Position numbers and translations under genes: made by a program. From Casuarina equisetifolia (Eukaryota > Streptophyta > Magnoliopsida > Fagales > Casuarinaceae), in contig CM052357.1 in NCBI GenBank assembly GCA_028551475.1, forward strand, positions 19,577,931 to 19,641,930: a stretch of 64,000 nt of DNA, read 5' to 3'. How positions within the stretch are numbered: position 1 is the first letter of the stretch; each line of letters begins with the position of its first letter. Of this stretch, positions 32,771 through 45,991 are shown in pieces. A model generated the notes under the pieces. The model searched no databases. It was not told where the DNA came from and saw only the letters and a program-made list of their open reading frames with translations.

Positions 32771-33894
32771 CACTACTTCTAAATAGGTCAAAAAGAAAAC
32801 CTAGGTTTGAGTTTTAAGTAAAAGCCATTAATGAATACAATTTTTTTTTATTGAAAGGACAATTGTCATTATTTTGCACCAAATAACATAGTTTAAGGTT
32901 CTAATGAGCTTAATTGACACTATTGCCACTGAATTTATGTCTCTAATTAGTGGGTGGGGTAGGTTAGTGTAGTTTGAGACTTGCAAGAGTAAAACTTTCA
33001 AGTTAGGTCATTTCCTAATGCAGTAAATTGCATGACAAGGTTTGTAGTAAAGGGTGAGTGATGAGGAGTGAGTTTGCTACAAAGGGATGTGTGTCCTAAC
33101 TTTGACAAGGTGAAACATATGGTGTGCTACCATTGGTTTGGCTATTGAAATAGGTCAATTGAGTTTTGGCCATTGTAGGAAAAGGAAACAAAACAACACC
33201 ACTTGCATTACGGAGTAAAAACAGTGGTCTCATTAGCAACAATGATGTTCTTTACATTGTAAGGTGAATAAGACGTTGTATGAACAAAAGGAAATATTAT
33301 TGTGTTAAGTTGAAAAGAGAATGACGTCATCTTGTGATGAATACATTGTCTTACAATGGTCATTGCAAAAGATAAAGAGGCTTATTAGCATAGTTTCAAA
33401 AGAGAACATGAAACTAAGGACTTAGTTTGCCTATGGAAATTCCAAAAAAATGGGAAACTTTGGAATATTATCTAAATTTTCTCTTAGTATCGTGTGAAAT
33501 AAAGTAAATACAACTCAAAGTGATGGATTAATACTTATTTATTAATTAAACAAGTTAAACGATTACAATGTTGCCTTAATCATTATGGATTTATCTTGAT
33601 GGGATAATTCCTTGACACATTACATTAAGTCTAGACTACTTTATAGTATTAGACAAGAAAGGAAGGGAAAAGAAAAAAGGCTAATATTTGACTTGCATTC
33701 TTTTTCTAAAACTACAATCTTTTAGCCCTAACTTTTGTTATACTTGTTGGCGACATTGTTGTTGATGATTTTGATACCTTAGAATACATTAGAAGTTTTC
33801 ATCTATTTATACCTTTGTTAAATCATACTATAGAGATAGATGATTCTGACTCTATCTTCAACTGGATTTTCTAATCTTAATCTTTGTAGCTTTT
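32771..33894. other. AT-rich repeat-derived spacer
   Basis: The portion 33480-33560 resembles 22917-22990 and may be an LTR piece. No gene is recognised elsewhere. Confidence 0.35.
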
Positions 33895-36013
33895 TGTTAC
33901 GTGCTTCGAATTTGAATTAGGATTTCCTTTTAATTAGTGATTTATGTAATAGGAAATGAGGTCAATGACTTCAATGTAGATCCATATTGTCTTCAAGATA
34001 ATTGTTGAAAATCTCATTTACTCTTAAATGAATATGCATATGTCAAATGGGAGGTGATCTTGTTATTACATGGAAGCATTTGTAAGTGTTAGGGTTGGTA
34101 AAGATATTCAATAACTTGATGATTGATTTGGAAGTAAAAGAATATTTAGTGAGTTAAAAATAGCAAGATATGAGCATTAGGACCATTTTCATTTTTCGTT
34201 GGCTATTATTTCCCTTTCCATGTTTTTCCTTAATTGTATTTATTTTTATTAAGTTCCTTTTCACATTTTGTAAAGCTTATTAAAAGGCTACAACTTTCAA
34301 TGAAAAAGGCAAAGAAGTTAGCCAGACAATTTGCTTTATGTTTTTATTTCTTTGTTCTTTCGATAGAATAATAGTTTATGATGGATACTGCTACAAAGAC
34401 CTATGTTTGTAACAATTGGTTTTAGAGATGAGCTCGTGACTCATATTAAGAAGGGATCCATTGGATGGTGGAGGAGATGTAGGAATCTTGTAAGGCATGG
34501 AATCACCATTTGAGGAAAGAGATGATTGAACTAGGGAAAGACCTTCAAAAAAAAGAAAAAGAAAAAAGGAGATTGCAGTTGAATCTACTAGAAATTGGAT
34601 AGTCATTAGAGGATAATCAAGGCAACGCTAAACAAATTGTTGGGACAAGAAGCTACGAATTATGGATATAATGACTAAGTAATGAGCTATTAACTAAAAT
34701 AGAGGTAAGAAAGACACATTTGTTTAGAGTGGTTTGGCAAATTGCCTACGTCCACTATCACCGGAGGTTATTCCAACCCTTTCTCCTTTCATTAGTCTGA
34801 GAATCAAGTTACATGGCTGCTTAAGTCATTGGAACTACTGTGTCACTAGAGGAGAGCTCTTTCTCTGCACGAAGTAGCTTCCAGCTCTCTCACTCAGTTT
34901 CACTCATACCTTCTTTCTCTCACTCACGGTGTTGCCTATTACAAACATTCCAGCTCACACTTTTTATCGGTGCACTAAACACACACACGACACCTCATGA
35001 CAACACACACCCACTCACTATACACGTAGGTCCTAGGGAGCTAAGGACATGTTTTTTGTCCTTATAATTTTACAAATACCCAACATAAACTACATGGGAT
35101 AGTCTTGGTAATAGATAAGTTAAAAGAGTCTCATCCAACAAACCATTTCCTTTTCCTTAAATCTAGCTAGCAAAGGAGATGGCTTAATGGTAGGCTAGAA
35201 AGGGGTCATGTTGTGGGCAAAACGGGTAAGTTGGAGAGATTTTTAGGTGCGACTACCCATGGAGAACCACTACCCAACTTGGTTGTATTGTTGCTTAATT
35301 TAATGTGCCACTTATGAGTTAACATTTCTCCCATAGAGGAGGAAGACCACCAGTTTTTTGACGTGACAAATAAATTCTTTATTTAAGCTTTTGTTATTTA
35401 TCCTTATATTTTGATAAGCTAGTTTAATAGTTCTTAAGGTGGGTATTTTATGGACTTATAATAAAAATAGTAATCCCCTAACTTTAACCTTGAGGAGAAG
35501 GTTGTATTGATAAGGTGAGGTTTGTTAAGTACCTAGAATTTGAATTAGGATTTCCTTTTAATTAGTGATTTATGTAGTAAGAAAATTAGGCTAATGACTT
35601 CAATGCAAATCCATATTGCTTTCAAGATGCTAAATTGCTAAATATCTCATTTACTTTTAAAAGAATATGTAAATGTCAAAGGAGAGGAGATCTTATTATT
35701 ATGTGGAAGGATTTGCAGGTTCTAGAATTGGTAAAGATACTCAATAACTTAATGATTGTTTTGCAAGTAAAAAAATATCTAGTTAGTTAAATAAATGAAC
35801 ATTTAGGACCAAGTCATCTTTCTTATGTTGTTATTTCCCTTTTCATCTTTTTCCTTAGTTGTATTTGTTTTAATTAAGTTCCTTTTCACATTTTGTAAAT
35901 CTTATTAAAGGCTCCGGCTTTCAATGAAGAAGGTAAAGAAGAAGTTATCTAAATAGTTTGTTTTATATTTTTATTTTTTTGTTCTCCTATTATGGAAAGT
36001 CATGTTCATAACA
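33895..36013 (+). mobile_element. Internally deleted two-LTR retrotransposon
   Basis: Two direct repeats of about 0.5 kb, 33895-34414 and 35523-36013, start TGTTA and end TAACA. A primer-binding-like TGGTTTTAGAGA follows the left LTR two bases in, matching the initiator-Met tRNA site TGGTATCAGAGC at 9 of 12 positions. A stretch reading CCTTGAGGAGAAGGTTG lies before the right LTR and fits the end of a Gypsy-type pol gene. Flanks CTTTT and CTTCT match at 4 of 5 bases as a target duplication. Only 1.1 kb of interior remains, with no intact gag or pol. Part of it (about 34650-35100, with GTTTGGCAAATTGCCTACGT) looks like a nested LTR piece. Confidence 0.75.
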
Positions 36014-36470
36014 CTTCTCTTCTACAATAAATTTATTTTGTTTGATCTTTATCTTAATAGTTTCATCTCTAATTTTGAATTCTCTTTGACTAATCACCTT
36101 TGCTATACAAAACAAAAGACAAAATAAACTATATGGATATAATATAAATAACAAGGAAATGACAGCTTGGGTCAAAAGTGGTTGCCTATTTAACATAATC
36201 AATGAAAAGGATGACAAGAATTTATAGAGTTATGACACTTCATTGGTCGTAGCATTGAGTGTCTCATCATGTTAATGATCACTTATGACAAAAGACAAGT
36301 TAGCTTACTAACACTAGAGAGGTTGAAGCTCGATTTTTCAAATGACCTTTTTCTTCATTTGACTTTTTTGAGTTCTATAAGTGGTGGATGGCAACACAAA
36401 AACCAAATTTCTTTATCATGAATTTGTTTTTGTTGGTGCTCTACCAAAACTCCAATACCCCATGATCAAA
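36014..36470. other. Upstream flank of the third S-RLK pseudogene
   Basis: This is the former promoter and leader region. A frame opening at 36381 runs into the receptor start, but its first 30 codons have no family resemblance. No conserved motif is evident. Confidence 0.4.
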
Positions 36471-36712
36471 ATGGGGTTTTCTTTGTTTCTCTCTTTGGGT
36501 TGCATTTGGCTATTCTCAAACTCACTCGCTTTAGCCATGGTAGCAATTTTGAACACCTTGGCACTAAACCAATTGTTTAATGATGGTCAAACCTTGGTAT
36601 CCTCTAAACAATGCTTTGAGCTCAGATTCAAAACCCAAACAATTCTAGTTACAGGTACTTCGGCATATGGTATAAGAATATTGATCTCATTGTAGTCTGG
36701 GTTGCTAATAGG

Positions 36713-39700
36713 TGTCAAAGAAAGTCCACCTAGACACATGAGAGCTAGCAATAGCACCTCACGTGACACTACTCAAACTAAGGCACTTATTGTATGTACA
36801 ACTACTTTAGGTACTAAAGTAGAAAGAGGTGATAGAAGCATTATCATAAACTCTACAGAGAGAGCTTTTTACCTAACATCATCCTTTCTCTCACATGATA
36901 CCATAAATCCTTCTTTCTCTCCTCATTTTAAAAGCTCCGAGTCTTTACCTTAACCTTTTAGTATTTTAACTCCTACCATCTCTAACTCAAATCTTTCTGC
37001 CTCTCCTATTTTTATATAACCACCCTTGTCACCTACTAGCTCTAATCCTTCAAAATCTTTTCCTCCTTCACCTATTGTTGCTTCTGCTTTACCTTTCCTA
37101 GCTTCCCCAACCTCTGCATCCATGTCAACTTGCACCTATCTTATGATAACACGTAGTAGGTTTGGCATTGTTAAACCCAATCCACGATATGCCTATCAAC
37201 TTATTCATTCAATTCTAGATATCCTTTGCTCTACTACTTAAGTTCTACAACATAAAGGCTAGTGTTTAGCAATGCAAGCTGAAATGGATGCATTACTGCA
37301 TAACTCCACTTGGAAGCTAGTTCCATAGACCCTTGGCATGAATGTTTTTGGGAGCAAATGGGTGTACAAATCCAAGCTTGTTGTTGATGGTTCTTTTGAC
37401 AAGCTTAAAGTGTGCCTTGTTGCCAAAGGCTACCATCAAGCTCTTAATGTGGACTTCCTTGAAACATTTAGTCCAGTTGTTAAGATAACCACGATGCGAC
37501 TTGTTCTAACTATAGTTGATGTTCAACATTAGACACTTAAGCAATATAAAATTTCAAATGCCTTCCTCCATTGGTTCCTTCGTGAAACTATCTACATGAA
37601 ACAACCATTTGGCTTCCATGACCCTTTGCTACCTCACCATGTCTACTTTCTTAATCATGCTCTTTATGGGCTAAAACAAGCCCCTCAAACTTAGTTTAAT
37701 AGACTTTCCTCTTGTGTGATGGAGTACGGTTTTGTTAGCTATCCGTTGAAATTTAAATACAAGTAAACATGTAGAACAAATAATATAATAATAAGAAAGA
37801 TATCATCCCATAAAGATTGGTAATTATTATGCCAACTAATTCCTAATAGTGAACAACTCATAGAATTTATTTAGCAAACTAAATTGATAAAAAATAAACT
37901 AATTAACTAAATTTAAAAAAACTAAATACGCAAAACATGTTAGAGTGTCCGATTTCATCATAATTATGAGGTACTAGTGTAAATTATGTATGCTTGTAAG
38001 AGGGATAATATCTATGTGATGGTAAAATTTTCTAATTTATTCACTATCCTATGTCTAGGTATAGTAAACCTATTTAGTTCATCAATTCACTCTATCTCTA
38101 TATGCGAATTGAAACAAATCAAGTGCATTAGGATTTATGAACATCCCTAGTTTATATGGAAAGCTACACAAACAATATGGTATATGTCTATCCATATTTA
38201 ATTTATGGTTACATATTACAAGAAGCAATTGTATATTATCTCCTGTCGGTTTCAAACATGCAAATCAGATCATTTAAGTGGTAGTTAATCACTTAAAAGC
38301 ATTAAACAAAGTAATATACAACTTCACATAAATAAAATATTTTACAAAACATAATAGTCATAAGGTCATACCATTATAATTAGGTTCCATTGTAACTCTA
38401 ACAAAAGTAAACTAAAATATAAAGAAATAATGAGGAAGAACAATAATAAGAAATAAATAAGGCATCTTAAATTCAAGAACAAAAAATCTGTCACCCTTTT
38501 TGTCTTCTCTTCAAGAAAATCTTGAATTCTTGGCTTTTCTCGAGTTGTGCTCAATTTCCTCCTTCCCATCTTTTGCTTTTTCTCTTCTCTTAAATAGAGT
38601 TTTGGGTTTAAACCTTATCCTAGTATAAGTCAATTTTGGATACTTAAAACAATTGGTTTTTGAACTCCTAAATTAATTGGGATTTGAATTCCTAACATGA
38701 CTGAAATTTCTAAATAATAAAAAATCTAATAATAATCATCCAAAGCCAAAGCCTATCTTAACTTTCTTGATCTTCATATTATGATTTTTCCACATAACAA
38801 GCATCAGGTTCTTCTTGGTCATCCTTTTTCTCCACACATCCTTGTGCTACATAAACAAGACAAATTTAGGTAAATAAAGAGAAGTTCAAATGTTTTCTCA
38901 CAATTATTAAAGTTATTTATTACTTAAAATAAGTTAAATAACTCTATAAAATAGAGTTATCATTAGCTTAATGTTCAATGAAATTTATATGTAAGTGAAC
39001 ATGTCAAACAAGTAATATAATGATAAGAAAGTATCGTCCCACAAAAATTGGTGAATACTAAACTAATTAAGTATTAACGATGAATTAATCCTAAAATTTA
39101 TCTAGCAAATTAAAATATTTTTGATGATGAATTAAAATTTAAAATTTCTAAAACGAAAACTCAAGACTAATTAAAATTAAATCCAAGTAAGAAAAATCAA
39201 GATGAGAAATATGTTAGAGCTTCTGATTTCACCATAACTTTTAGATATGAATTTTTATAGTTTATGCTTACAAGAATGATATTACCTATGTGATGGCGAA
39301 ACTTCCTAATTTATTTACTATCCTATGTCTAGGTATAGTAAACCTATTTAGTTCATTAATTCATTATATCTCTATATGTGAACTGAAATAAACTAAATGC
39401 ATTAGGATCTATGAATATTCCTAGTTTACAATAAATCTTTTGATCATTTTATCACCAAAAGCCACACAAATAACATGGTATATGTCTATCCACATTTAAT
39501 TTATGGTTATATATTATAAGAAGTAATTATATATTATTACCTCTCAGTTTCAAACATGCACATTAAATCATTCAAGTGGTGGTCAGTTACTTGAAAGCAT
39601 TAAGCATAATAATATATCATTCACATAAATAAAATATCTTGCAAAACATAAAAACTTATAAAATTCACATCATCATAGTTAGGATATATCTTCGCTCTAA

Positions 39701-41635
39701 CAAAAGAAGTTTAGAACATACTGAAATAACAAACCAAAACAATAATAAAAATTAAGCAAAACATCTTAAATAAAAAAAACAGGAAAGTTGTCACCACATT
39801 GTCTTCTCTTTAAGAATTCTTTACAGAATTCCTATAATTCAAGAATGATAAGAAATAGAGGGAAGTTTTTGCACCTTTATTTCTCTTTTTCTTCCTTGGT
39901 TTTCTCTTTCTTCTCTAGCTTTTTTTTTTCCTTCCTTAGTTCCGGCGGCAACACATGGCTTCTTTTTTTTTTTTTTCTCTTTTCTCTCTCTCCTTTTTTT
40001 TTCTTTTATTCCTCACGTGCCTTGCTTCTTTTCTTCATGTTTCCTTTGCTTTTCATCTCCTTTTGTGGTTTTCTACATAAATAACACAAATTTACATAAA
40101 AATATAAAAACTTAAATATTATCTTATAAAACTTGTATTATTTCTATCCTAAAATAATCAAAATAACTCTATAAAAATAGAGTTATCACTTATCCTATGA
40201 TCCTTCTCTCATCACTTATTTTGACCATAATGTTTGTATGTGGCTACTCAACTATGTAGATGATATGATTTTAACTAGGAACTCTGATTCTCATCTCTCT
40301 GATTTTGTTGACTACCTTACCAAGGCATTTCCTATCAAGGATATGGGCTTCTTAGCTTCTTCCTAGGTATTGAAATCTCCCATGATAGCACAGGTCTTTG
40401 CCTTTCTCAACAAAAGTATCTTACAAATATTTTGCAATGTGTGAATATGTTAGATTGTAAACCTCTTGCCACACCCATGGTTGTTAAGGTTCCTTTCGTT
40501 AAAGGGATAAGGTCCATTTTAGTCAACCTACCCTCTTTCATAGCCTTTTAGGTGCACTACAATATGCCACAATAACTTGTCCTGACCTTACCCATGCAAT
40601 GAACAAACTTTTCCAATGAGTGGCAACTCCCATAGTATTTGACTTTCTCTAACTGACACACATCCTTTAATATGTCAAGGGAACATTGGACTTTGGTTTA
40701 TGCATACATCACTATAACACATTAAATTTGCATGGTTTTAGCAACTCTAATTGGGTTGATTGTTAGGAGAGCCACCTCTCCACCATTGGTTATTGTTTCT
40801 TTGGGATGGAAATTGTATCTCTTAATTTTCTAAATGCCAACCCACTATATCTCACTCCTTAATAGAAGCGGAATATCGTGCCCTTGCATCTGCCATTGTC
40901 AAAGCTATGTAGCTACTGCATGTTCTCCAAAGTCCAGGTGTTCCATAGTGTGCACCTCCCAAGTTGTTTTGTGACAATCTTAGTGCTCTCCATCTTACCA
41001 CCAAGCCTATGTACCTTGATCACATTAAACATATCGAAGTGAATTTTCACTTTGTTTGTGAAAAAGTTGCTCAAGGCTCCCTTATCACTACTTATGTTCC
41101 CTCTGCTTAGCAAATTGAGGATTTGTTCACAAAACCTTTGTCCAACACACAATTCTAGTTTTTTTGCTTCCAGCTTGGCCTTACCACGCCATAGATGCGG
41201 GGCCATGTCAAAGAAAGTCCACCTAGACACATTGGAGCTAGCAATAGCACCTCACGTGACACTACTCAACCTAGGGTACTCATTGTACGTTAAGCTACTT
41301 TAGGTACTAAAGTAGAGAGAGGTGACAAGAGCATTATCATAAACTCGCAGAGAGAGAGAGTTTTCTACCCAAAATCATCTCCCTCTCGTTTTCCTCATCA
41401 GCATGCTATCTGCAACTCTAGAAGTCCCTAGACACGCATGGAACCTCACTGATCAAGCGTGCGCTGCAACTGTTAAAATATTTAATGTTTACGTGTAATC
41501 TTTGCTAACTAAATTTGCTCTTATGTACTCAGCTAAGGTTACTTTAAAACCTTGTACTAAACTATCAACTAGTGATATAACAGCACAGCCTAAATTTGCT
41601 TTCGCCTCTTCTCTTCCTGTTTGTATTTTTCTTCA
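36713..41635 (+). mobile_element. Deleted Ty1-copia retrotransposon inside the pseudogene
   Basis: The insert starts TGTCAAAGAAAGTCCACC and carries the same sequence again at 41206, where the 3' LTR runs to 41635 (430 bp, ending TTCTTCA). A 5 bp target duplication ATAGG flanks it (36708-36712 and 41636-41640). The left LTR matches the right one only to about 36890, then jumps into the integrase-RT connector, so gag, protease and most integrase are deleted. RT motifs: GSKWVYKSKL, VAKGYHQ, ETFSPVVK, ALYGLKQAP at 37260-37690, then YVDDMIL near 40255. Degraded RNase H follows to 41205. Stops are frequent. A second insertion divides RT between 37744 and 40191. Confidence 0.88.
37745..40190. mobile_element. 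Tandem pair of about 1.2 kb LTR-like units nested in the copia RT
   Basis: Unit 1 (about 37747-38962) and unit 2 (about 38979-40188) are direct repeats separated by only 16 bp. Each starts near TGAAATTTA and ends GAGTTATCA, so on the minus strand each begins TGATAACTC as an LTR would. Each right end carries a perfect hairpin with arms ATAACTCTAT and ATAGAGTTAT. The pair is flanked by TATCC at 37740-37744 and 40191-40195, leaving two unexplained bases at each edge. No coding region is present. Unit 2 contains T-rich runs near 39910 and 39965. Confidence 0.7.
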
Positions 41636-44600
41636 ATAGGAACAACTCCATTATCGGGCAACCAGGGTCATTGTCAATGGGCTCAAATGGATTCTCACTT
41701 TAGGCTAGGGATTCGGAAATTGTTTGGTCTGCGACTGTCACAGGGGTTGTGCAGAGACCCATTTTGCATATCCTAGACAATGGCAATCTTGTTCTGAGAG
41801 AGGAAAACAGTAATGGCCAGGATAATTATATCTGGCAAAGCTTTGATAATATAACTGACACTTTGTTGCCGGGCATGAAACTTGGATAGAACCTTAAAAC
41901 CGATCTTTACCGGCACATGACATCGTGGTTCCCCCCTAATTACCCATCTGTAGGAGACTACACTTTTAGCCTAGACTTCACCGAGACACCTCAGCTAGTG
42001 CTCAACAAAAATACCAAGAAGAAATACAGGTGGGGGCCACGGGATGGAGTCGGGTTCAGCGGCAGCAATGAGCTGGGGTCCAATATTGTGTTCGAACCCA
42101 TGCTCAATTCGAGACTTAAAGAGGTTTATTACCCATTCGAAGTGGTAGACAAGTCTCTTTTGTCAAGGCTTTTGGTGACTTCAAACTGCTTAATTCAGTA
42201 CCTATCATGGAGTCACAGCAGCAACGAGTGGGTGATTTTGGTGGTCCTTCAGAGGGAAAGTTGTCATAGGTACGATCTATGTGGGCCTAACGGGAATTGT
42301 TACAATCAGGGTCCAAGCTGCGAGTGCTTGAAAGGTTTCACACCTAAGTCACCCCAGGATTGTGCGAGGATTGACTGGTCAAGTGGGTGTGTGAGGAAGT
42401 GGGATTTGGATTGCAGAAATGGAGATGGGTTTGTCAAGTAAAGGGATCTGAAGTTGCCCGATCGTTCTCATTTGGCGGAAAGCCGTAATTTGAGCCTTGA
42501 AGAATGAGAGTCCGAGTGTTTGAGGAATTGTTCATGTAGCTTATTCTAGGATAGATATCCATGGAAATGGGGGGGACTGCGTGTTGTGGTTTGGTGATTT
42601 GGTTGATATGAAAAACTTTCCTAGTGTCAGGGACTCTCTCTTTATATGGATGGCAAAAGAAGAACTAGGTACGTAACATTCATTAATGACTTTTCGTGAC
42701 ACTTTCTGCTTTAAGTTGAACAGTTTGCATAGATCAACCTCCAAAGTGCCTGTTTTAGGATTTTAACCAGACGTTTCCTTGGTCCTTCATAGAATGGGGC
42801 ACCTTGTGCTTGTTTGTTATCCCATATTTTGATAATTGACCGCTTAACCAGGTTCAAACTTGAATTAACTTTTTGTTACTTACTCTGTCCATTTGTTTAT
42901 TGCCTAGAGGCAATTGCCGATGCCAAAAGGAGGAAACGACTGAGGGTGATTGTCATCGCTGTCATATGTGAAGCTATGGGGATGTTTCTTTTTTGTGTCA
43001 TTGGCTGGTTTGCTGTTCGAATAAGAAGAGCAAAGAGGGGAGGTAAAAATACTAATAGAACGCCTTGGGAGTTGTTATTTTTGTTAATCTAATGAAATAT
43101 CTCAAGTGATTTAGACGGTAGTTTCTTGTTCTATTTAATCACTTTTGGACAACAGCAAATCATTAAGATGTTAAGATATTGATTGAAGTCTTAGATGCTT
43201 ACTTTTGCCCATGTTAACACGTTACCCTTTTCATTTGCATGAAATGCAAGATTATTGGAACATATAGCCCTCATTAGTCTTAGCTAAACCGAAGTAAGAG
43301 TCAAGTGGTAAGCACCGTGTTGGCTTGCGTCTTCCGCAATCTTCTAGCTTTAAGTTATGGTCATTTCTTTATGAGAACCTAGTTTGTCATTACACTACGC
43401 TGTATCAAAAGGAACACAAACTTTTGATGTAAAAAATCATGTCTATTATAATGAGTGATACTTATTGTACAAAAAACCTACATTTCAAGTTTGTTTTTGC
43501 TGCTTTTAATCCGATGTCAACAGTTATAAGCCTTGATTCTGAACCGTTCTAAAGAGCTTTATGAACTGACATAAATTTTTTTAATTATTTGCTTATAGTT
43601 TTATATTGTTTGATTGAGCTGCCTAAAGTATGTTTACAGTGGCAGTGGTTGTGCATGCACAACCCCCCTCCCCCCCCCCCCCCGGCGAACCAAAAAAAAA
43701 AAACAAGAGTACGATCAAAACTAGTCTACCTTTCCTTCTACTGATCAATTTGTATGCAACAGCAACAACTGAAAGTTTAAGCAATCCGTTTAGAGATGTT
43801 GAAGAAGAACCTCCGGAGGAAGACCTCGAGCTACCTCTTTTTGGTTTGGAGACTATTTCAACTGCCACTGACAAGTTCTCGTTCAAAAATAAGATTGGAG
43901 AGGGTGGCTTTGGTATTGTCTACAAGGTAATCATCCTGAGACAATAAAAATACATCAAAACAAAATTTTATTTGGACAAAATAAGATGTGTTCTTTGTCT
44001 CTAATAGGATTGATAATGTTTAATATGATGGTTCTCATAGGGTGTATTACCAGCTGGCCAAGAAATTGCAGTTAAAAGACTCTCTCAGAGTTCTGGACAA
44101 GACCTTAGAGAGTTCAAGAATGAAGTTATTTTAATTGCAAAACTTCAACACCGTAATCTTGTCAAGCTGTTAGGGTGCTGTATTTGGGGGGAAGAAAGAA
44201 TGCTTATCTATGAGTACCTTCCCAACAAAAGCTTGGATCACTTTCTCTTTGGTTCGAGCATTTAACACATTTCTTTCTTCTTTCTTAATCGAATGCATCA
44301 TATATCAGTTTGCATAAGAGGCTTAACATTCTTGTATATGTGTTTCTTTCAGATCAGAATAGAAGAAGTTGCTAGGTTGGAAGAAACATTTTTACATTAT
44401 TATGGGGATAGCAAGGGGACTTCTCTATCTTCACCAAGACTCTAGACTGAGAATTATACATAGGGATTTTAAAGCAAGCAACATCTTTCTAGATAGTGAG
44501 ATGGAGCCTAAAATTTCTGACTTTGGTATAACAAGAATTTTTGGAAGAGAACAAACTCAAGAGAGTAATTGGAACATATTAAGTTTTCTATAAGTTATTT

Positions 44601-45214
44601 TGAACAAATTTTTGTTACTTGAAAATGCTGAAATTGTTGTATTGGCATATAGTGGTTATATGTCCTTAGAATAATCAATGAGTACTTTTCAGTGAAATCA
44701 TATGTTTTCAACTTTGGTGTGTTGGTGCTAGAAATCATAAGCGGCAAGAAAAATTGGGGGTTTTACCACCCTGAGCATGACCTCAACCTTTTGGGACATG
44801 TAAGAACACAAACTAACATACTAACCCAGATTTATTAGTTCCAAATTGTCAATTTCCATGATGCATTCGGTTAGAATAATAAAAATAATTGATGATTGTT
44901 TCAGACATGGAAATTGTGGAATGAGGGTCGGCCCTTGGAACTCGTGGATGCACTCATGGAGGAATCAGATTCTGCAGATGAAGTGAATAAGATGTATGCA
45001 AGTCGGTCTTTTGTGTGTGCAGCTGCGAGCGGAAGACAGACCAACCATGTCATCCGTGTTATTTATGTTGGCTAATGAGATTGCGGTGGTGCCCCAGCCG
45101 TAGGAACCTGGTTTCTTCACTGCAGCTTCTTTTTTGGGAATGGACACATCATCCAGTGGAAAAGATCCTCGAGCTTCTAATGAGTTAACTGTCACAATGC
45201 TAGATGGAAGATAA

Positions 45215-45991
45215 AATGCATTGGTTTACAGATAGAGTCAGGTTATACGAGTCTCCACGATGGATTTAAAGTAAATACACCATAGTTTCCATGATTCGTT
45301 GATGATATCACAGACAGAACATCGACAGATATGGAAGTTCTAGATTGGATCTCACAACCTTGTCTCCTTGCTTCTTATAACATTGACTCCTGGTATATGT
45401 TCAATAGACTTCGAACTATACTGAAATTGAGGTCGAAGCATGGTACCTGAGAATATACAGCAGGCGAGGAGTGGCTGGAATTTATCTCTGTTTCTTCCTC
45501 TGTCATCTCTGAAACCATCAAGTGATCATGCCGTAGGAACTCTAATTTCCATGCCTGAAACAATTCCCTCCTTTCTAAGGTGTAACCCTTTTTCAGTCTT
45601 AATGCAATATAAACCTTTGTTCCCTCGCCCACCTTAGCTTTTCTCACTGGTAAGAGTTTGTTGATTCGTATTTTGTAACAAAAACTAATCAAAATCAATA
45701 ACAAGAGTCTTATTTGTTCTCAACACAAAATCAATATTTTATAACTACCTCAAAGACTTGTAATCAGAACTCCATAAGTTTGCCTGCTAAGAAGGGTCCA
45801 CCATTTTTGCTTCGTGCCCACGCCATTGACTTCATGGTATATATATTTCCTGCTGGTATAATTGTAATGATAGTGTGCTTTGTCTTCACATTCAAGGAGT
45901 CAACTTTCTGTCTCGTATTTCATCGTTTCTGTTGATTGATGGATAAATACGAACGTAAGCGTATTTGAGTTATTCTGATTAAGGGAAAGTC
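45215..45991. other. Spacer before the first At4g27290-like gene
   Basis: The left part is the 3' flank of the pseudogene and the right part should be promoter and leader of the next receptor. Short frames here carry no domain. Confidence 0.45.
45826..45903 (+). promoter_or_regulatory. Possible core promoter with W-box-like sites
   Basis: A TATA-like TATATATAT lies at 45839-45847, about 145 bp before the start codon at 45992. TTGACT lies at 45826-45831 and its inverse AGTCAA at 45898-45903. W-boxes bind WRKY factors and are common in defence-gene promoters, but these short motifs are weak evidence alone. Confidence 0.3.

Larger units (their letters stand above)
36471..45214 (+). pseudogene. 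G-type lectin S-receptor-like kinase split by a retrotransposon
   Basis: The copy starts MGFSLFLSLGC at 36471 with a signal peptide and lectin start (NDGQTLVSSKQCFEL). Exon 1 is cut after VWVANR at 36712 and resumes at 41641 with NNSIIG, running to 42668. Further exons: 42908-43042 (membrane), 43763-43926, 44041-44251, about 44354-44579, 44653-44799, about 44905-45214. Defects: a frameshift before the insert, TAG for Trp in the segment LG-NL (near 41887), stops after GDGFVK and before the PAN Cys cluster, a 1-base loss in exon 5 after RRS, a lost donor (TTAAGT where GTAAGT is expected) after exon 5, a scrambled exon 6, and TAG for Gln near the C-terminus. Kinase motifs [10 protein letters not shown] and [10 protein letters not shown] persist. 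The relatives are the At4g27290-like genes downstream. Confidence 0.93.

Noticed and set aside
37745..40190. Helitron, because of the terminal hairpin
   Set aside because: Helitrons insert without target duplication and end CTRR after the hairpin. Here TATCC is duplicated and the end reads ATCACT.
43290..43400. Possible third SINE (TCAAGTGGTAAGCACC)
   Set aside because: Only a loose box A resemblance is present. No convincing box B or tail was found.
43630..43762. Coding extension of pseudogene exon 3 through a poly-C and poly-A tract
   Set aside because: The frame crosses long homopolymers and lacks family similarity. An AG acceptor at 43761-43762 gives a 164 bp exon, the same size as in the gene at 45992.
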